Shown: positions 22,601 to 32,698 of the stretch, one piece after another
Position numbering within the stretch: the stretch's first letter is position 1
Layout: the number at the start of each line of letters is the position of its first letter
DNA from: Ceratothoa steindachneri
Lineage: Eukaryota; Arthropoda; Malacostraca; Isopoda; Cymothoidae
Length of the DNA stretch: 64,000 nt
Reading direction: 5' to 3'
NCBI GenBank assembly: GCA_963969495.1
Contig: OZ018331.1
Location: 154,860,684 to 154,924,683 of the forward strand
Made by a program: the position numbers and the translations under genes
Notes under the pieces: generated by a model
Database searches by the model: none
Told to the model about the DNA's origin: nothing
Seen by the model: the letters and a program-made list of their open reading frames with translations, nothing else

Positions 22601-22925
22601 AAGGAATGGTATTAAAAAACTGTATTTCACCTTTTTTCATCAAATGATTTTTATTTTTTTTCACATATGTTCGAGCCACTCATCGTGACAGCCGAAGTCG
22701 ATGGGAGGTGAATTAAGGATTCACTACAGAAAATGAGAAAGAAAATCTGGAGAAAGATAAAGAGGAGCACAGTACCAGACTTCATAACAGAGATCTTCAG
22801 TCAAAACCCACAGGCTAAACGTAGGTTTCCCAGCAGCAGACATATTTTTACAATGCTGAGGGAATTAAAATATGAAATATTATTTTAACTTTTTTTTTTT
22901 ACAGAATGAAGAATTCTTTTTGGAC
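22601..22925. other. No recognisable gene
   Basis: A 325-base non-coding segment between the module array and the satellite. It has an ACGTAGGTTTCCCAGCAG string at about 22818 but no ORF or repeat I can name. Confidence 0.35.
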
Positions 22926-25552
22926 ACGAAGTGTCTAAACTACCAAATTTTTCTCACTTTTTAATAATCTTACCTACCTCTCTCTCTCTCTCCCTTACTG
23001 TCACTTTTTTTTCATATTTTTCATGCCGGATGTCGAGATTAGAGTCTCAATTCCGAAGTTTCTAAACTACCTAATTTTTCTCACTTTTTACTAATCTTAC
23101 CTACCTCTCTCTCTCTCTCTCTCTCTCCCTTACTGTCACTTTTTTTCATATTTTTCATGCCGGATGTCGAGATTAGAGTCTCAATTCCGAAGTTTCTAAA
23201 CTACCTAATTTTTCTCACTTTTTACTAATCTTACCTATCTCTCTCTCTCTCTCTCCCTTACTGTCACTTTTTTTTCATATTTTTTCATGCCGGATGTCGA
23301 GATTAGAGTCTCAATTCCGAAGTTTCTAAACTACCTAATTTTTCTCACTTTTTACTAATCTTACCTATCTCTCTCTCTCTCTCTCCCTTACTGTCACTTT
23401 TTTTTCATATTTTTCATGCCGGATGTCGAGATTAGAGTCTCAATTCCGAAGTTTCTAAACTACCTAATTTTTCTCACTTTTTACTAATCTTACCTATCTC
23501 TCTCTCTCCCTTACTGTCACTTTTTTCATATTTTTCATGCCGGATGTCGAGATTAGAGTCTCAATTCCGAAGTTTCTAAACTACCTAATTTTTCTCACTT
23601 TTTACTAATCTTACCTATCTCTCTCTCTCTCTCTCTCTCCCTTACTGTCACTTTTTTTCATATTTTTCATGCCGGATGTCGAGATTAGAGTCTCAATTCC
23701 GAAGTTTCTAAACTATCTAATTTTTCTCACTTTTTACTAATCTTACCTATCTCTCTCTCTCTCTCTCTCTCCCTTACTGTCACTTTTTTTCATATTTTTC
23801 ATGCCGGATGTCGAGATTAGAGTCTCAATTCCGAAGTTTCTAAACTACCTAATTTTTCTCACTTTTTACTAATCTTACCTATCTCTCTCTCTCTCCCTTA
23901 CTGTCACTTTTTTTCATATTTTTTCATGCCGGATGTCGAGATTAGAGTCTCAATTCCGAAGTTTCTAAACTACCTAATTTTTCTCACTTTTTACTAATCT
24001 TACCTACCTCTCTCTCTCTCTCCCTTACTGTCTTTTTTTTTATATTTTTTCATGCCGGATGTCGAGATTAGAGTCTCAATTCCGAAGTTTCTAAACTACC
24101 TAATTTTTCTCACTTTTTACTAATCTTACCTACCTCTCTCTCTCTCTCTCCCTTACTGTCTTTTTTTTTCATATTTTTTCATGCCGGATGTCGAGATTAG
24201 AGTCTCAATTCCGAAGTTTCTAAACTACCTAATTTTTCTCACTTTTTACTAATCTTACCTACCTCTCTCTCTCTCTCTCCCTTACTGTCTTTTTTTTATA
24301 TTTTTTCATGCCGGATGTCGAGATTAGAGTCTCAATTCCGAAGTTTCTAAACTACCTAATTTTTCTCACTTTTTACTAATCTTACCTACCTCTCTCTCTC
24401 TCTCCCTTACTGTCTTTTTTTTTATATTTTTTCATGCCGGATGTCGAGATTAGAGTCTCAATTCCGAAGTTTCTAAACTACCTAATTTTTCTCACTTTTT
24501 ACTAATCTTACCTATCTCTCTCTCTCTCTCTCTCTCCCTTACTGTCACTTTTTTTCATATTTTTTCATGCCGGATGTCGAGATTAGAGTCTCAATTCCGA
24601 AGTTTCTAAACTACCTAATTTTTCTCACTTTTTACTAATCTTACCTATCTCTCTCTCTCTCTCTCTCTCCCTTACTGTCACTTTTTTTTCATATTTTTTC
24701 ATGCCGGATGTCGAGATTAGAGTCTCAATTCCGAAGCTTCTAAACTACCTAATTTTTCTCACTTTTTACTAATCTTACCTACCTCTCTCTCTCTCTCCCT
24801 TACTGTCTTTTTTTTATATTTTTTCATGCCGGATGTCGAGATTAGAGTCTCAATTCCGAAGTTTCTAAACTACCTAATTTTTCTCACTTTTTACTAATCT
24901 TACCTATCTCTCTCTCTCTCTCTCTCTCTCCCTTACTGTCACTTTTTTTCATATTTTTTCATGCCGGATGTCGAGATTAGAGTCTCAATTCCGAAGTTTC
25001 TAAACTACCTAATTTTTCTCACTTTTTACTAATCTTACCTACCTCTCTCTCTCTCTCCCTTACTGTCTTTTTTTTATATTTTTTCATGCCGGATGTCGAG
25101 ATTAGAGTCTCAATTCCGAAGTTTCTAAACTACCTAATTTTTCTCACTTTTTACTAATCTTACCTACCTCTCTCTCTCTCTCCCTTACTGTCTTTTTTTA
25201 TATTTTTTCATGCCGGATGTCGAGATTAGAGTCTCAATTCCGAAGTTTCTAAACTACCTAATTTTTCTCACTTTTTACTAATCTTACCTATCTCTCTCTC
25301 TCTCTCTCTTTCCCTTACTGTCACTTTTTTCATATTTTTTCATGCCGGATGTCGAGATTAGAGTCTCAATTCCGAAGTTTCTAAACTACCTAATTTTTCT
25401 CACTTTTTACTAATCTTACCTATCTCTCTCTCTCTCTCTCTCTCCCTTACTGTCACTTTTTTTCATATTTTTTCATGCCGGATGTCGAGATTAGAGTCTC
25501 AATTCCGAAGTTTCTAAACTACCAAATTTTTCTCACTTTTTACTAATCTTAC

Positions 25553-25594
<42 letters not shown>

Positions 25595-25826
25595 TACTGT
25601 CACTTTTTTTTCATATTTTTTCATGCCGGATGTCGAGATTAGAGTCTCAATTCCGAAGTTTCTAAACTACCTAATTTTTCTCACTTTTTACTAATCTTAC
25701 CTATCTCTCTCTCTCTCTCTCTCTCTCTCCCTTACTGTCACTTTTTTTTCATATTTTTTCATGCCGGATGTCGAGATTAGAGTCTCAATTCCGAAGTTTC
25801 TAAACTACCTAATTTTTCTCACTTTT
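22926..25826. repeat. Satellite array, ~130-base unit, 22 copies
   Basis: Twenty-two head-to-tail copies, counted by the string GCCGGATGTCGAGATTAGAG. Unit length ranges from about 120 to 150 because each unit holds a (CT)n run of variable length and a T-rich run. Unit parts in order: GAAGTTTCTAAACTACC, TTTTTCTCACTTTTTACTAATC, (CT)n, CCCTTACTGTC, T-run, CATGCCGGATG. Units are otherwise almost identical, suggesting recent amplification. The first unit (from 22926) is diverged. Confidence 0.95.
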
Positions 25827-25905
25827 TAGGTTGAACGCCACAGCAATTTGCGGCAAGGTGGGGGCAATTGCTATCATTTCTATGATACCATTTTGGTGGA
25901 GGCGT
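25827..25905. repeat. Outlying copy of the GGTAAGGTGGGGGCAA module
   Basis: Immediately after the last satellite unit, AGGTTGAACGCCACAGCA is followed by TTTGCGGCAAGGTGGGGGCAA, a diverged copy of module 1 from 19.2-22.6 kb, ending in GGTGGAGGCGTAA. Its position suggests the satellite expanded inside the module array. Confidence 0.65.
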
Positions 25906-26024
25906 AATTTTATTATTAAAAAATAAAATTTTTAATTAACTCTTTTTTTATCCTATTTGGGCGAGTTGAGTAGGAAATGTTTCCAAGGTCCTTATATTTC
26001 ATCAACACCATTACCGACATTAGC

Positions 26025-26255
26025 GGACGTGGATCCGTCCAAGTTAGTCGATGCAAAGATGGCAGCGGTAGGTTAGAAAAGAGGGAGATTCGAGGACTCA
26101 GAAAATGTTCGCACATTCATGTTGTCATCGATTGATTGGCGCGATTAACATTGCACGCCATCTGGTAAGTTTTACATGAAAGTTTGGTGGATTTAAGATA
26201 AAAAGTGGGTTCAGAAAACACATATTTTGGGCAGAAAAAACTTTGCAATCCAAAC
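26025..26255 (+). mobile_element. Fanzor right-end relic G
   Basis: It contains the coding tail from the VAKLVDA region (about 26040) through the RGLRKCSHIHVV region (about 26090-26125) and the GAINIARR region (about 26140), then the diverged 3' hairpin region and GAAAACACATATTTTGGG at about 26213. It lies right beside the start of a broken viral gene. Confidence 0.7.
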
Positions 26256-26309
26256 AAAAGGGTTTTAAGCTATAAATTTTTTTTTCCACTCCACTGCAAA
26301 AAAAATGTT

Positions 26310-28224
26310 ATGGAATCATTCTTAAGTTCCTTAAAAAATGCAAATCGTATTAATGAACAATTATTCAAATATAATTTTGAAAAATATGACCCTCATTTAT
26401 CTAAAATGATTCCCAAGAATTTTTCTTCCAGAAAATATATTAATGAACTTTCGGTGGGTCCTATTATAATTAAAACTGATTTTTTTACTAAAAATAAAGA
26501 AAATAATTTGAATATACATAGTTCGCGTGGAGAGAGATTTAGTGAATGATGCTTATTTATTTTATTATGTTTATCAATCATTAAAATCGCGAGGATTAAT
26601 TCATCGATGTACTTCTATACGGCCCATTAGTCAATTTGGTTGTTCAGTAAGTATACGATTTCGTGGCGCTAAAAAAAAACCTCAATACGTTTGGACCCTA
26701 GAAAATGATGTAAAAACATATATTTTTTATTGTATCAAGGATAGTGTAAAAATCCGTTCGTTATTCCTCAAGATTGACCCTTCGAAAAGAGAATGGTTAT
26801 CTTCAAATTTTGAAATTCAAAAAATTAAGGATAACGTACCATCCTTTTTCAAAAATCTCATTGTTGATAATATAATAGCCAAAGGTATTAAAACGGGTTT
26901 ATTTTTTTATTCACCATTATCGCTTTTATTCATAAATCAAAATTTATATTTCACTTCTTTAAACCATCTAAGTGAAGAAAGTATTTTATTTTCTAAAATG
27001 ATTTTTGAGCCCAATTATATTCTGACATCTTTTAGTGAACAGAATGATTTTTATTCATATTTTTTAAAAGTTAATTTCAATACGGAAAATGTGTCGAAAC
27101 AAAGTTTTGAAAATTTTTATATTTCAAGTTTTCAAAGAATTTGTAACGATTACTTTTTTGACACGCTTCTCTCAATGTTTCGAGTAATAAATAACGAATA
27201 CATTTACTTTTTATCTTTTAAAGCGATTCGTCAACTTAATACTTTTTTCTTTCTTCCTTTGTTTTTAAATTTAATCATTTTAAGCGACAAATTTGTGAAG
27301 TACATACTTGGCCATAATCAAAAACTTTTCGAATGATTCATTTTTTGAACAATACGAACCCTTGTCCTCTTATTTAAAAAACAGAGATAAGCAATATGAA
27401 AAATTTGACGAATGTCGAAAACTTTTATTGAAAACAATAAGCGAGAGCAAAAATGAAAAAAGGAGGAATAAGATATCAAATATATTAAAAGATTATATAA
27501 ATCTAACAGTGAAAGTCTCTACTTCGAAACAACTTTTAAATTTTGAAAATGAAGACGTTTTTTGCAAAGTGGATAATGATTATTTATATAAAAATCCGAT
27601 ATTACGGATTCTAATTCAATATGATAAGAAATTAAATATTGTTGAAAAAAGTATAATAATATTCAATTTATCAATAATCCTTCAAATTTATATCTTTCTT
27701 TATTATTATGTTGATTTTCCAAATTTTTTTCTGGATCATAACAAAAGTGTTTTTAAATCATTGGATTCAATGGACGCACATATTTTAAAAAATCTATGCA
27801 ATAATATTGAAAATCAAAGCGGATTTCCAAAATGTTTGTTTGAAATAACAGTTATGAAATTTCCGTTTAACGTATCTTGTAAACATTTATGTTGTAATTA
27901 TATAAAAATATTTTTAATCAAAAAATCGATAATTTAAAATACTATCTTTCAAGGCTTTGTAATGAAAATTGTTTTAATAATTATTTTATATCATTATATA
28001 TGAAAAACCATCAAAATTATAACTGTTCACATACACCAAGTATCCTTTTGCTAACCAACCTTTACATAGAAAAAAATGTTGAAATATTGACGGGAAAAAT
28101 AACTTTTGAATCCATCTTAAATATGGTTTTCCAAACAGATGAACAAAACCATATTTCCAAAAAGGTGAGGAAGACTTCCTGTGATGAGGATAACATTTGT
28201 TGCTATTTCGAGATGCCAGAGTAA
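26310..28224 (+). pseudogene. Broken viral gene, about 640 codons
   Basis: It starts at ATG 26310. Coding-like pieces follow each other with three frame changes: 26310-26549, about 26530-27336, 27308-27937, and a continuation from about 27905 to a TAA at 28222-28224. Overlaps at each change point show single-gene ancestry. The protein is Phe/Ile/Asn-rich, with a Cys-rich stretch near 27880-27960. No family recognised. It is flanked on the left by Fanzor relic G, which inserted just upstream of the start. Confidence 0.65.
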
Positions 28225-28313
28225 CATTTTGGTAGTTAGAAACCACAAAAAAATGTGAGTAAAAAAAAAGTAGTAAATTTATTTTTTATATATGCAAAGC
28301 GTAATTCAAAAAA

Positions 28314-28541
28314 ATGCAGGTTATTGACGAGAAAAATATCAAAGTGAAAAAAGATAAAAAAGTCAGATTTGACAACAATGTAAAAATTTATGATGCCCTC
28401 GATGTTGATCGCAAAGGAATATGGCATATATATGCCGTGGATCGGGCAAGATTTCAAAGACGAATACTTGAGTCGTCATTTTTTTTAGATCCAATTTTGA
28501 AAGAAAGTCATAGGAGATCTTGGCAAGAAAACAATCTCTAA
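28314..28541 (+). pseudogene. Viral gene fragment cut by a Fanzor-derived insert
   Basis: ATG-started open frame of 75 codons, Lys/Asp-rich at the start. Its last residues run into the sequence AATCTCTAATCTGGCAAG, the same junction seen at the ends of two other viral gene fragments (29325 and 32050). The true C-terminus has therefore been lost to the insertion. Function unknown. Confidence 0.5.
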
Positions 28542-28800
28542 TCTGGCAAGTTTTTTTAAAGATGGAATAATTTTTTTTTGCAAATCTACCCACAATTGAG
28601 TTCATCGACACTAGTCGACGATGCAAAGTGGTAGGTTAGAAAAGAGGGAGATTCGAGGACTCAGATGACAACGGAGTCGTCAAATCTCACTCTAAAAACA
28701 GCAAAAGAGGAACTTTTCTCATGTGATGAGGGTGTCGATTTTCGATACAAAAATCACATTTTCACATTTCTTCCATCAATTTACAGAAATTTGTCTTCAA
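28535..28800. mobile_element. Fanzor composite relic H with an inverted segment
   Basis: A plus-strand right-end-like start (TAATCTGGCAAGTTTT) leads into plus-strand Fanzor C-terminal sequence (RLEKREIRGL and VVKSHSK regions, about 28625-28720). It then changes to about 60 bases of antisense N-terminal Fanzor sequence (inverse of the KTNFCKLMEE region, about 28735-28798). This is a deletion-inversion derivative. Confidence 0.6.
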
Positions 28801-28844
28801 ATAATAAATTTTTATTCGGGCAGCTCTATTGATGGTTAAAGAAA

Positions 28845-29330
28845 ATGAATGAAATTATATGTTTTTTTTTCTTTTTTTTAACTATAATAGTTTACGTTTT
28901 TTTTGTATTCGCTGCACAGAATGATTATGTTTTGTTATCCAAAATGAGACCTTTTTATACGATTCCAATTAACAGGAGAAGAAAATTAAAGTTAAACGCA
29001 ATAGATTTTTTATTTTTTTCAGTAATTTTCAACAGAATCAAGGAAGATAAAAGACATAATTTGTGCACTGATGAATCCGGATGGTTACATTACTCTCTCT
29101 TCCTGGCGAGTAAAATTTTTATAAAATTTAAAAATAAAAATCTCAGTGAGAATGACAGTTTAAACAAATTTATCTTTGATGAAAATATCACAAATGAATA
29201 TATTCAAAATATTTTATTTGAAAGAGAAAAAATCAATTTATCTAAAAAGATATATCATAAATCAACAATTTTACAAAATGAGAAAATTTTTTTCAAAATT
29301 ATTACCAGTGAGAGCGGCACCAATCTCTAA
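28845..29330 (+). pseudogene. Viral membrane-protein fragment, copy 1
   Basis: ATG-started open frame of 161 codons with a strongly hydrophobic N-terminus (about residues 5-25; signal anchor). Its last few residues are contributed by the Fanzor-flank junction (CCAATCTCTAATCTGG), so the natural C-terminus is missing. A second, more damaged copy lies at 31599-32050 as part of a tandem duplication that includes the Fanzor gene. Function unknown. Confidence 0.55.
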
Positions 29331-29538
29331 TCTGGCAAGTTTTTTTTTGGGTTCCAAATCTCCCCACAATTGAGTTCATTCATCCGTTGAAGGTTGAAGG
29401 GAAAGGTTGTGTTAGATATCATACGAATATTTGATCTGGCGACAAGATCTTCCTCGTTACTGATAAAACTAACAAAAATTTCCATCTTCGTTTTTAATTT
29501 TTGTTTTTTTAAACATTTTTTTTTCAAAATTAAGAATA

Positions 29539-31575
29539 ATGATACAAATAATCAAAAAATTGTTAAAAGATCGATATCGACGAAGGAACCTGTTTCAGCC
29601 AAGAAGAGAAAACTTGATTTTGTCGCAAGAAAGAATGATACCAAGGTATATAGAAACATCAAATGTGCTCTTTCTAGTATTACGAAATAAAAATGAGATT
29701 AAAAAAGCGTTGGAAGATCGAGTAGAAACGGTTTCAAAGATGGCTGTTAAGGCATCTTTAGTGCTAAAGGCTATGCTATTGGAATATCATAATAATTTTG
29801 AGGAAAAATACAAAAATAATACGGAAGGTGACTGTACTTTACCCTCTTTCAAGAACCGAACTTTCTCGGATCAGGCATTCAAAATTGGGTCCGATAAAAA
29901 AAAGACGAATTTCTGTAAATTGATGGAAGAAGTGTGGAAACGTGATTTTGTATCAAAAGGTTTCCAGACCGAAGAACGACACCCTTACGATTACAACACT
30001 ATTAATATCGAATCTGAGAAATTTAAAACTCAATTTTTCATGATGACAGATCCTGAGAATCTTCATAAAATTCAACATAAGGCTTGTATTTTAGCACTAA
30101 AAAGAGGTAGAGGTATGATACACGCGGGTTTATCTGCATGTGCCAGAGCATTGGAATACTTAATTTTGGAAAATAATCGAAAATATTACGGTATTTCATT
30201 CGTTGATAAAGAGAAAATGATGGATTTGAAGAATTTACATTTAGATTTTATCGAAAAACAAAAGGAAATGATGAATGGCAATGAATTTAAAAAAATGAAT
30301 AGATTTGAAAGAATTAGATATTTATTACAAATGGAACAAGAAAATATACTGAAAAAAGTTTCAGTCGTTCCTCAAGCTGATAAAAAATATAGATACATTG
30401 GGATCGACAACGTCGGTGTTGAAGGTCTATATAAATCATTTCAAAAGGAGAAGAAAGTTTCGATAACAAAAGAGGAAATGTGGGCCGCGGTTTTTGATAT
30501 GCCCAAGATATTAAGAAAACTTATTCCCGCTAAAAAGCAAAAAGGGATGTGGAAATTTGATAATTGTATTACAACGGATGGAATTTCTGCTTGTGTTAGA
30601 TATTGGAAATATGAAGAAAAACAAAAACACCCTGAAAACCATATTTTAACTATCGAAGATGTAAAAAAAAATATAATCGGTATCGATCCAGGAATTACAA
30701 ACGCAGTTTACTGCGTTGAATTAGATCAATTTTCATTCGAAGAAAATGATGACGGTAACTTTAGTTATCGAGTCGTCGGTAAACCAAAAAAACTTACTTC
30801 TGGGCAATACTATCACGATTCGAAAATGAAAAATTTAAAGAAATATGCTCAGAATTTATATCAAAATTTAACAAAAAAAATGACACCCGAATATTTAACT
30901 GTCGTACAAAACATGAATACATCTGAAAAATTGACAAATTACACTCGAAAATATATCGAAAATTACGACGAAATTTGGAAATTGGCCGCAATCAAGAATT
31001 TAAGACGTCTTAGATTTCTAGTTTATCAAAAGAAACACAGTGTCGTAGATAAATTTATCGAAAATTTAGTCAAAGATAAGAAAGAATTTCATATCGCGTA
31101 CGGTGCGGCGAATTTCAATTCATCAAAGAAAGGTTGTAAATATTCTGCTCCGAATCAGTTTGTTTTCAAAAAACTTGTTGAAAAGGTTGGAAAAAGAAAT
31201 ATTTCTCTGGTGGACGAATTCAATACTTCCAAGAGTTGTCCCATTGATAACAAAGTTGCGGTTGACAAAGTAGCCAAGTTAGTCGATGCAACAGAAGATG
31301 GCAGGTTAGAGAAGAGGGAGATTCGAGGACTCAGAAAATGTTCCCACATTCATGTTGTCGATGACAACGGAGTCGTCAAATCTCACTCTAAAAAAAACAA
31401 CAACAGCAAAAGAGGAACTTTTCTCAATCGAGACTCAATCGGCGCGATTAACATTGCACGCCGACTAATCTGGCAAGTTTTACATGAAAATTTGGTGGAA
31501 CCAAGAGAAAAGTTGGTTCAGAAAACACATATTTTGGGTAGAAAAAAAATACTTTGCAAATCTACCTATAGTTGA
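29539..31575 (+). CDS. Fanzor-type RNA-guided nuclease (TnpB-like), 678 aa
   Basis: Fanzors are eukaryotic relatives of TnpB/Cas12 with a split RuvC nuclease core guided by an RNA from the element's own end. Seen here: the WKFDNCITTDG-SACVRY region typical of Fanzor1 at about residues 345-370, the first catalytic Asp in IGIDPGITNAV (D383), Glu in VDEFNTSKSCP (E560), the alternative Glu position described for Fanzors, and the final Asp in NRDSIGAINIARR (D632, the RD motif). Between them C567, C601 and H603/H605 are all that remains of a usual four-Cys zinc finger. The first ~48 residues are read in a different frame from relic A, so the basic KKRKLDF stretch is not in this ORF (it is in frame at 29394-29690). 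It is either slightly damaged or uses another start. No intron is apparent. Confidence 0.85.
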   Translation: MIQIIKKLLKDRYRRRNLFQPRRENLILSQERMIPRYIETSNVLFLVLRNKNEIKKALEDRVETVSKMAVKASLVLKAMLLEYHNNFEEKYKNNTEGDCTLPSFKNRTFSDQAFKIGSDKKKTNFCKLMEEVWKRDFVSKGFQTEERHPYDYNTINIESEKFKTQFFMMTDPENLHKIQHKACILALKRGRGMIHAGLSACARALEYLILENNRKYYGISFVDKEKMMDLKNLHLDFIEKQKEMMNGNEFKKMNRFERIRYLLQMEQENILKKVSVVPQADKKYRYIGIDNVGVEGLYKSFQKEKKVSITKEEMWAAVFDMPKILRKLIPAKKQKGMWKFDNCITTDGISACVRYWKYEEKQKHPENHILTIEDVKKNIIGIDPGITNAVYCVELDQFSFEENDDGNFSYRVVGKPKKLTSGQYYHDSKMKNLKKYAQNLYQNLTKKMTPEYLTVVQNMNTSEKLTNYTRKYIENYDEIWKLAAIKNLRRLRFLVYQKKHSVVDKFIENLVKDKKEFHIAYGAANFNSSKKGCKYSAPNQFVFKKLVEKVGKRNISLVDEFNTSKSCPIDNKVAVDKVAKLVDATEDGRLEKREIRGLRKCSHIHVVDDNGVVKSHSKKNNNSKRGTFLNRDSIGAINIARRLIWQVLHENLVEPREKLVQKTHILGRKKILCKSTYS

Positions 31576-31590
31576 AATAATACTGTAACT
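31455..31590 (+). ncRNA. Candidate guide-RNA (omegaRNA) scaffold at the element 3' end
   Basis: In TnpB and Fanzor systems the guide RNA comes from the element end, often overlapping the end of the nuclease gene. Here the last ~120 bases of the ORF and the element end are more strongly conserved between copies than expected for a decaying coding region. They contain a perfect 7-bp hairpin, GAACCAA (31498-31504) with TTGGTTC (31513-31519), around an 8-base A/G-rich loop. The same hairpin is kept in relic B (14271-14292), at 17139-17160 and in both arms of the 45.4 kb element. No transcript evidence is available, so this is an inference. Confidence 0.4.
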
Positions 31591-31598
31591 CTGTTAAA

Positions 31599-32050
31599 TG
31601 GTTTTTTTTTCTTTTTTTTAACTATAATAGTTTACGTTTTTTTTGTATTCGCTGCACAGAGTGATTATGTTTTGTTATCCAAAATGAGACCTTTTTATAC
31701 AATTCCACTTATTAAAAGTAAACGCAACAGATTTTTTAATTTTTTCAGCCATTTTCAACAGAATAAATGAAGATAAAAGACATAATTTGTGCACTGATGA
31801 ATCCGGATGGTTACATTACTCTCTCTTCCTGGCGAGTAAAATTTTTATAAAATTTAAAAATAAAAACATTCTCAGTGAGAATGACAGTTTAAACAATTTA
31901 TCTTTGATGAAAAAATCACAAATGAATATATTCAAAATATTTTATTTGAAAGAGAAAAAATCAACAATTTATCTAAAAAGATATATCATAAATCAACAAT
32001 TTTACAAAATGAGAAAATTTTTTCAAAATTATTACCAGTGAGAGCGGCAC
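31599..32050 (+). pseudogene. Viral membrane-protein fragment, copy 2
   Basis: It repeats 28859-29325 at an offset of about 2,740 bases, with small deletions (for example at about 31710) and frame changes, so only the part at 31787-32041 stays open. It lies directly after the right end of the long Fanzor copy. With the following Fanzor remnant it forms the second unit of a tandem duplication. Confidence 0.6.
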
Positions 32051-32695
32051 CAATCTCTAATCTGGCAAGTTTTTTTTTGGGTTCCAAATCTCCCCACAAT
32101 TGAGTTCATTCATCCGTTGAAGGTTGAAGGGAAAGGTTGTGTTAGATATCATACGAATAATCCGAATATCGAGTTTGATCTGGCGACAAGATCTTCCTCG
32201 TTACTGATAAAACTAACAAAAATTTCCATCTTCGTTTTTAATATTTTGCTTAATAACAAATTTTTTTAAACATTTTTTTTCAAAATTAAGAATAATGATA
32301 CAAATAATAACAAAATTGTTAAAAGATCGATATCGACGAAGGAACCTGTTACATTGATAACAAAGTTGCGGTTGACAAAGTAGCCAAGTTAGTCGGTGCA
32401 ACAGAAGATGGCAGGTTAGAGAAGAGGGAGATTCGAGGACTCAGAAAATGTTTCCACATTCATGTTGTCGATGACAACGGAGTCGTCAAATCTCACTCTA
32501 AAAAAAACAACAGCAAAAGAGGAACTTTTCTCAATCGAGACTCGATTGGCGCGAAAAATTCTGCGCGAAAGTTTGTCACATCTCGCAGGTTGGGTGGGAG
32601 CTAATTAATTCGGAATAATTTTTTTTGCAAATCTACCACAATTGAGTTCATTCATCCGTAAATCTACCCACAAGGGTTAAAAACTGCAACGCGGT
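32051..32695 (+). mobile_element. Fanzor relic I, large internal deletion
   Basis: It matches the flank and N-terminal start of the 29.5 kb copy (to about 32350, ACGAAGGAACCTGTT). It then jumps directly to the C-terminal coding region (ATTGATAACAAAGTTGCGG, equivalent to 31241 onward), losing about 1.65 kb. It ends in the RDSIGA region at about 32550. Two short copies of GAGTTCATTCATCCG-type flank sequence follow at about 32642-32660. The 3' end of the PIF-like gene begins right after. Confidence 0.7.
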
Positions 32696-32698
32696 TAG

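Larger units (their letters stand above)
29331..31590 (+). mobile_element. Fanzor element, most complete copy
   Basis: It spans the junction TAATCTGGCAAGTTTT at 29331 to the right end GTTGAAATAATACTGTA at about 31590. The right end is the inverse of CAGTATTATTTCAACTATGG seen at 13885, 16598 and 45364, with TA next to the terminal CAGT, as in Tc1/mariner-type elements. The left flank of this copy is itself a shortened right-end-like sequence in direct orientation (ending near CACAATTGAGTTCATTC), so the copy may no longer have two matching inverted ends. Confidence 0.7.

Noticed and set aside
22926..25826. CRISPR-like array because of regularly repeated units
   Set aside because: The whole unit repeats with no unique spacers and differs only in (CT)n length; it is a eukaryotic satellite.
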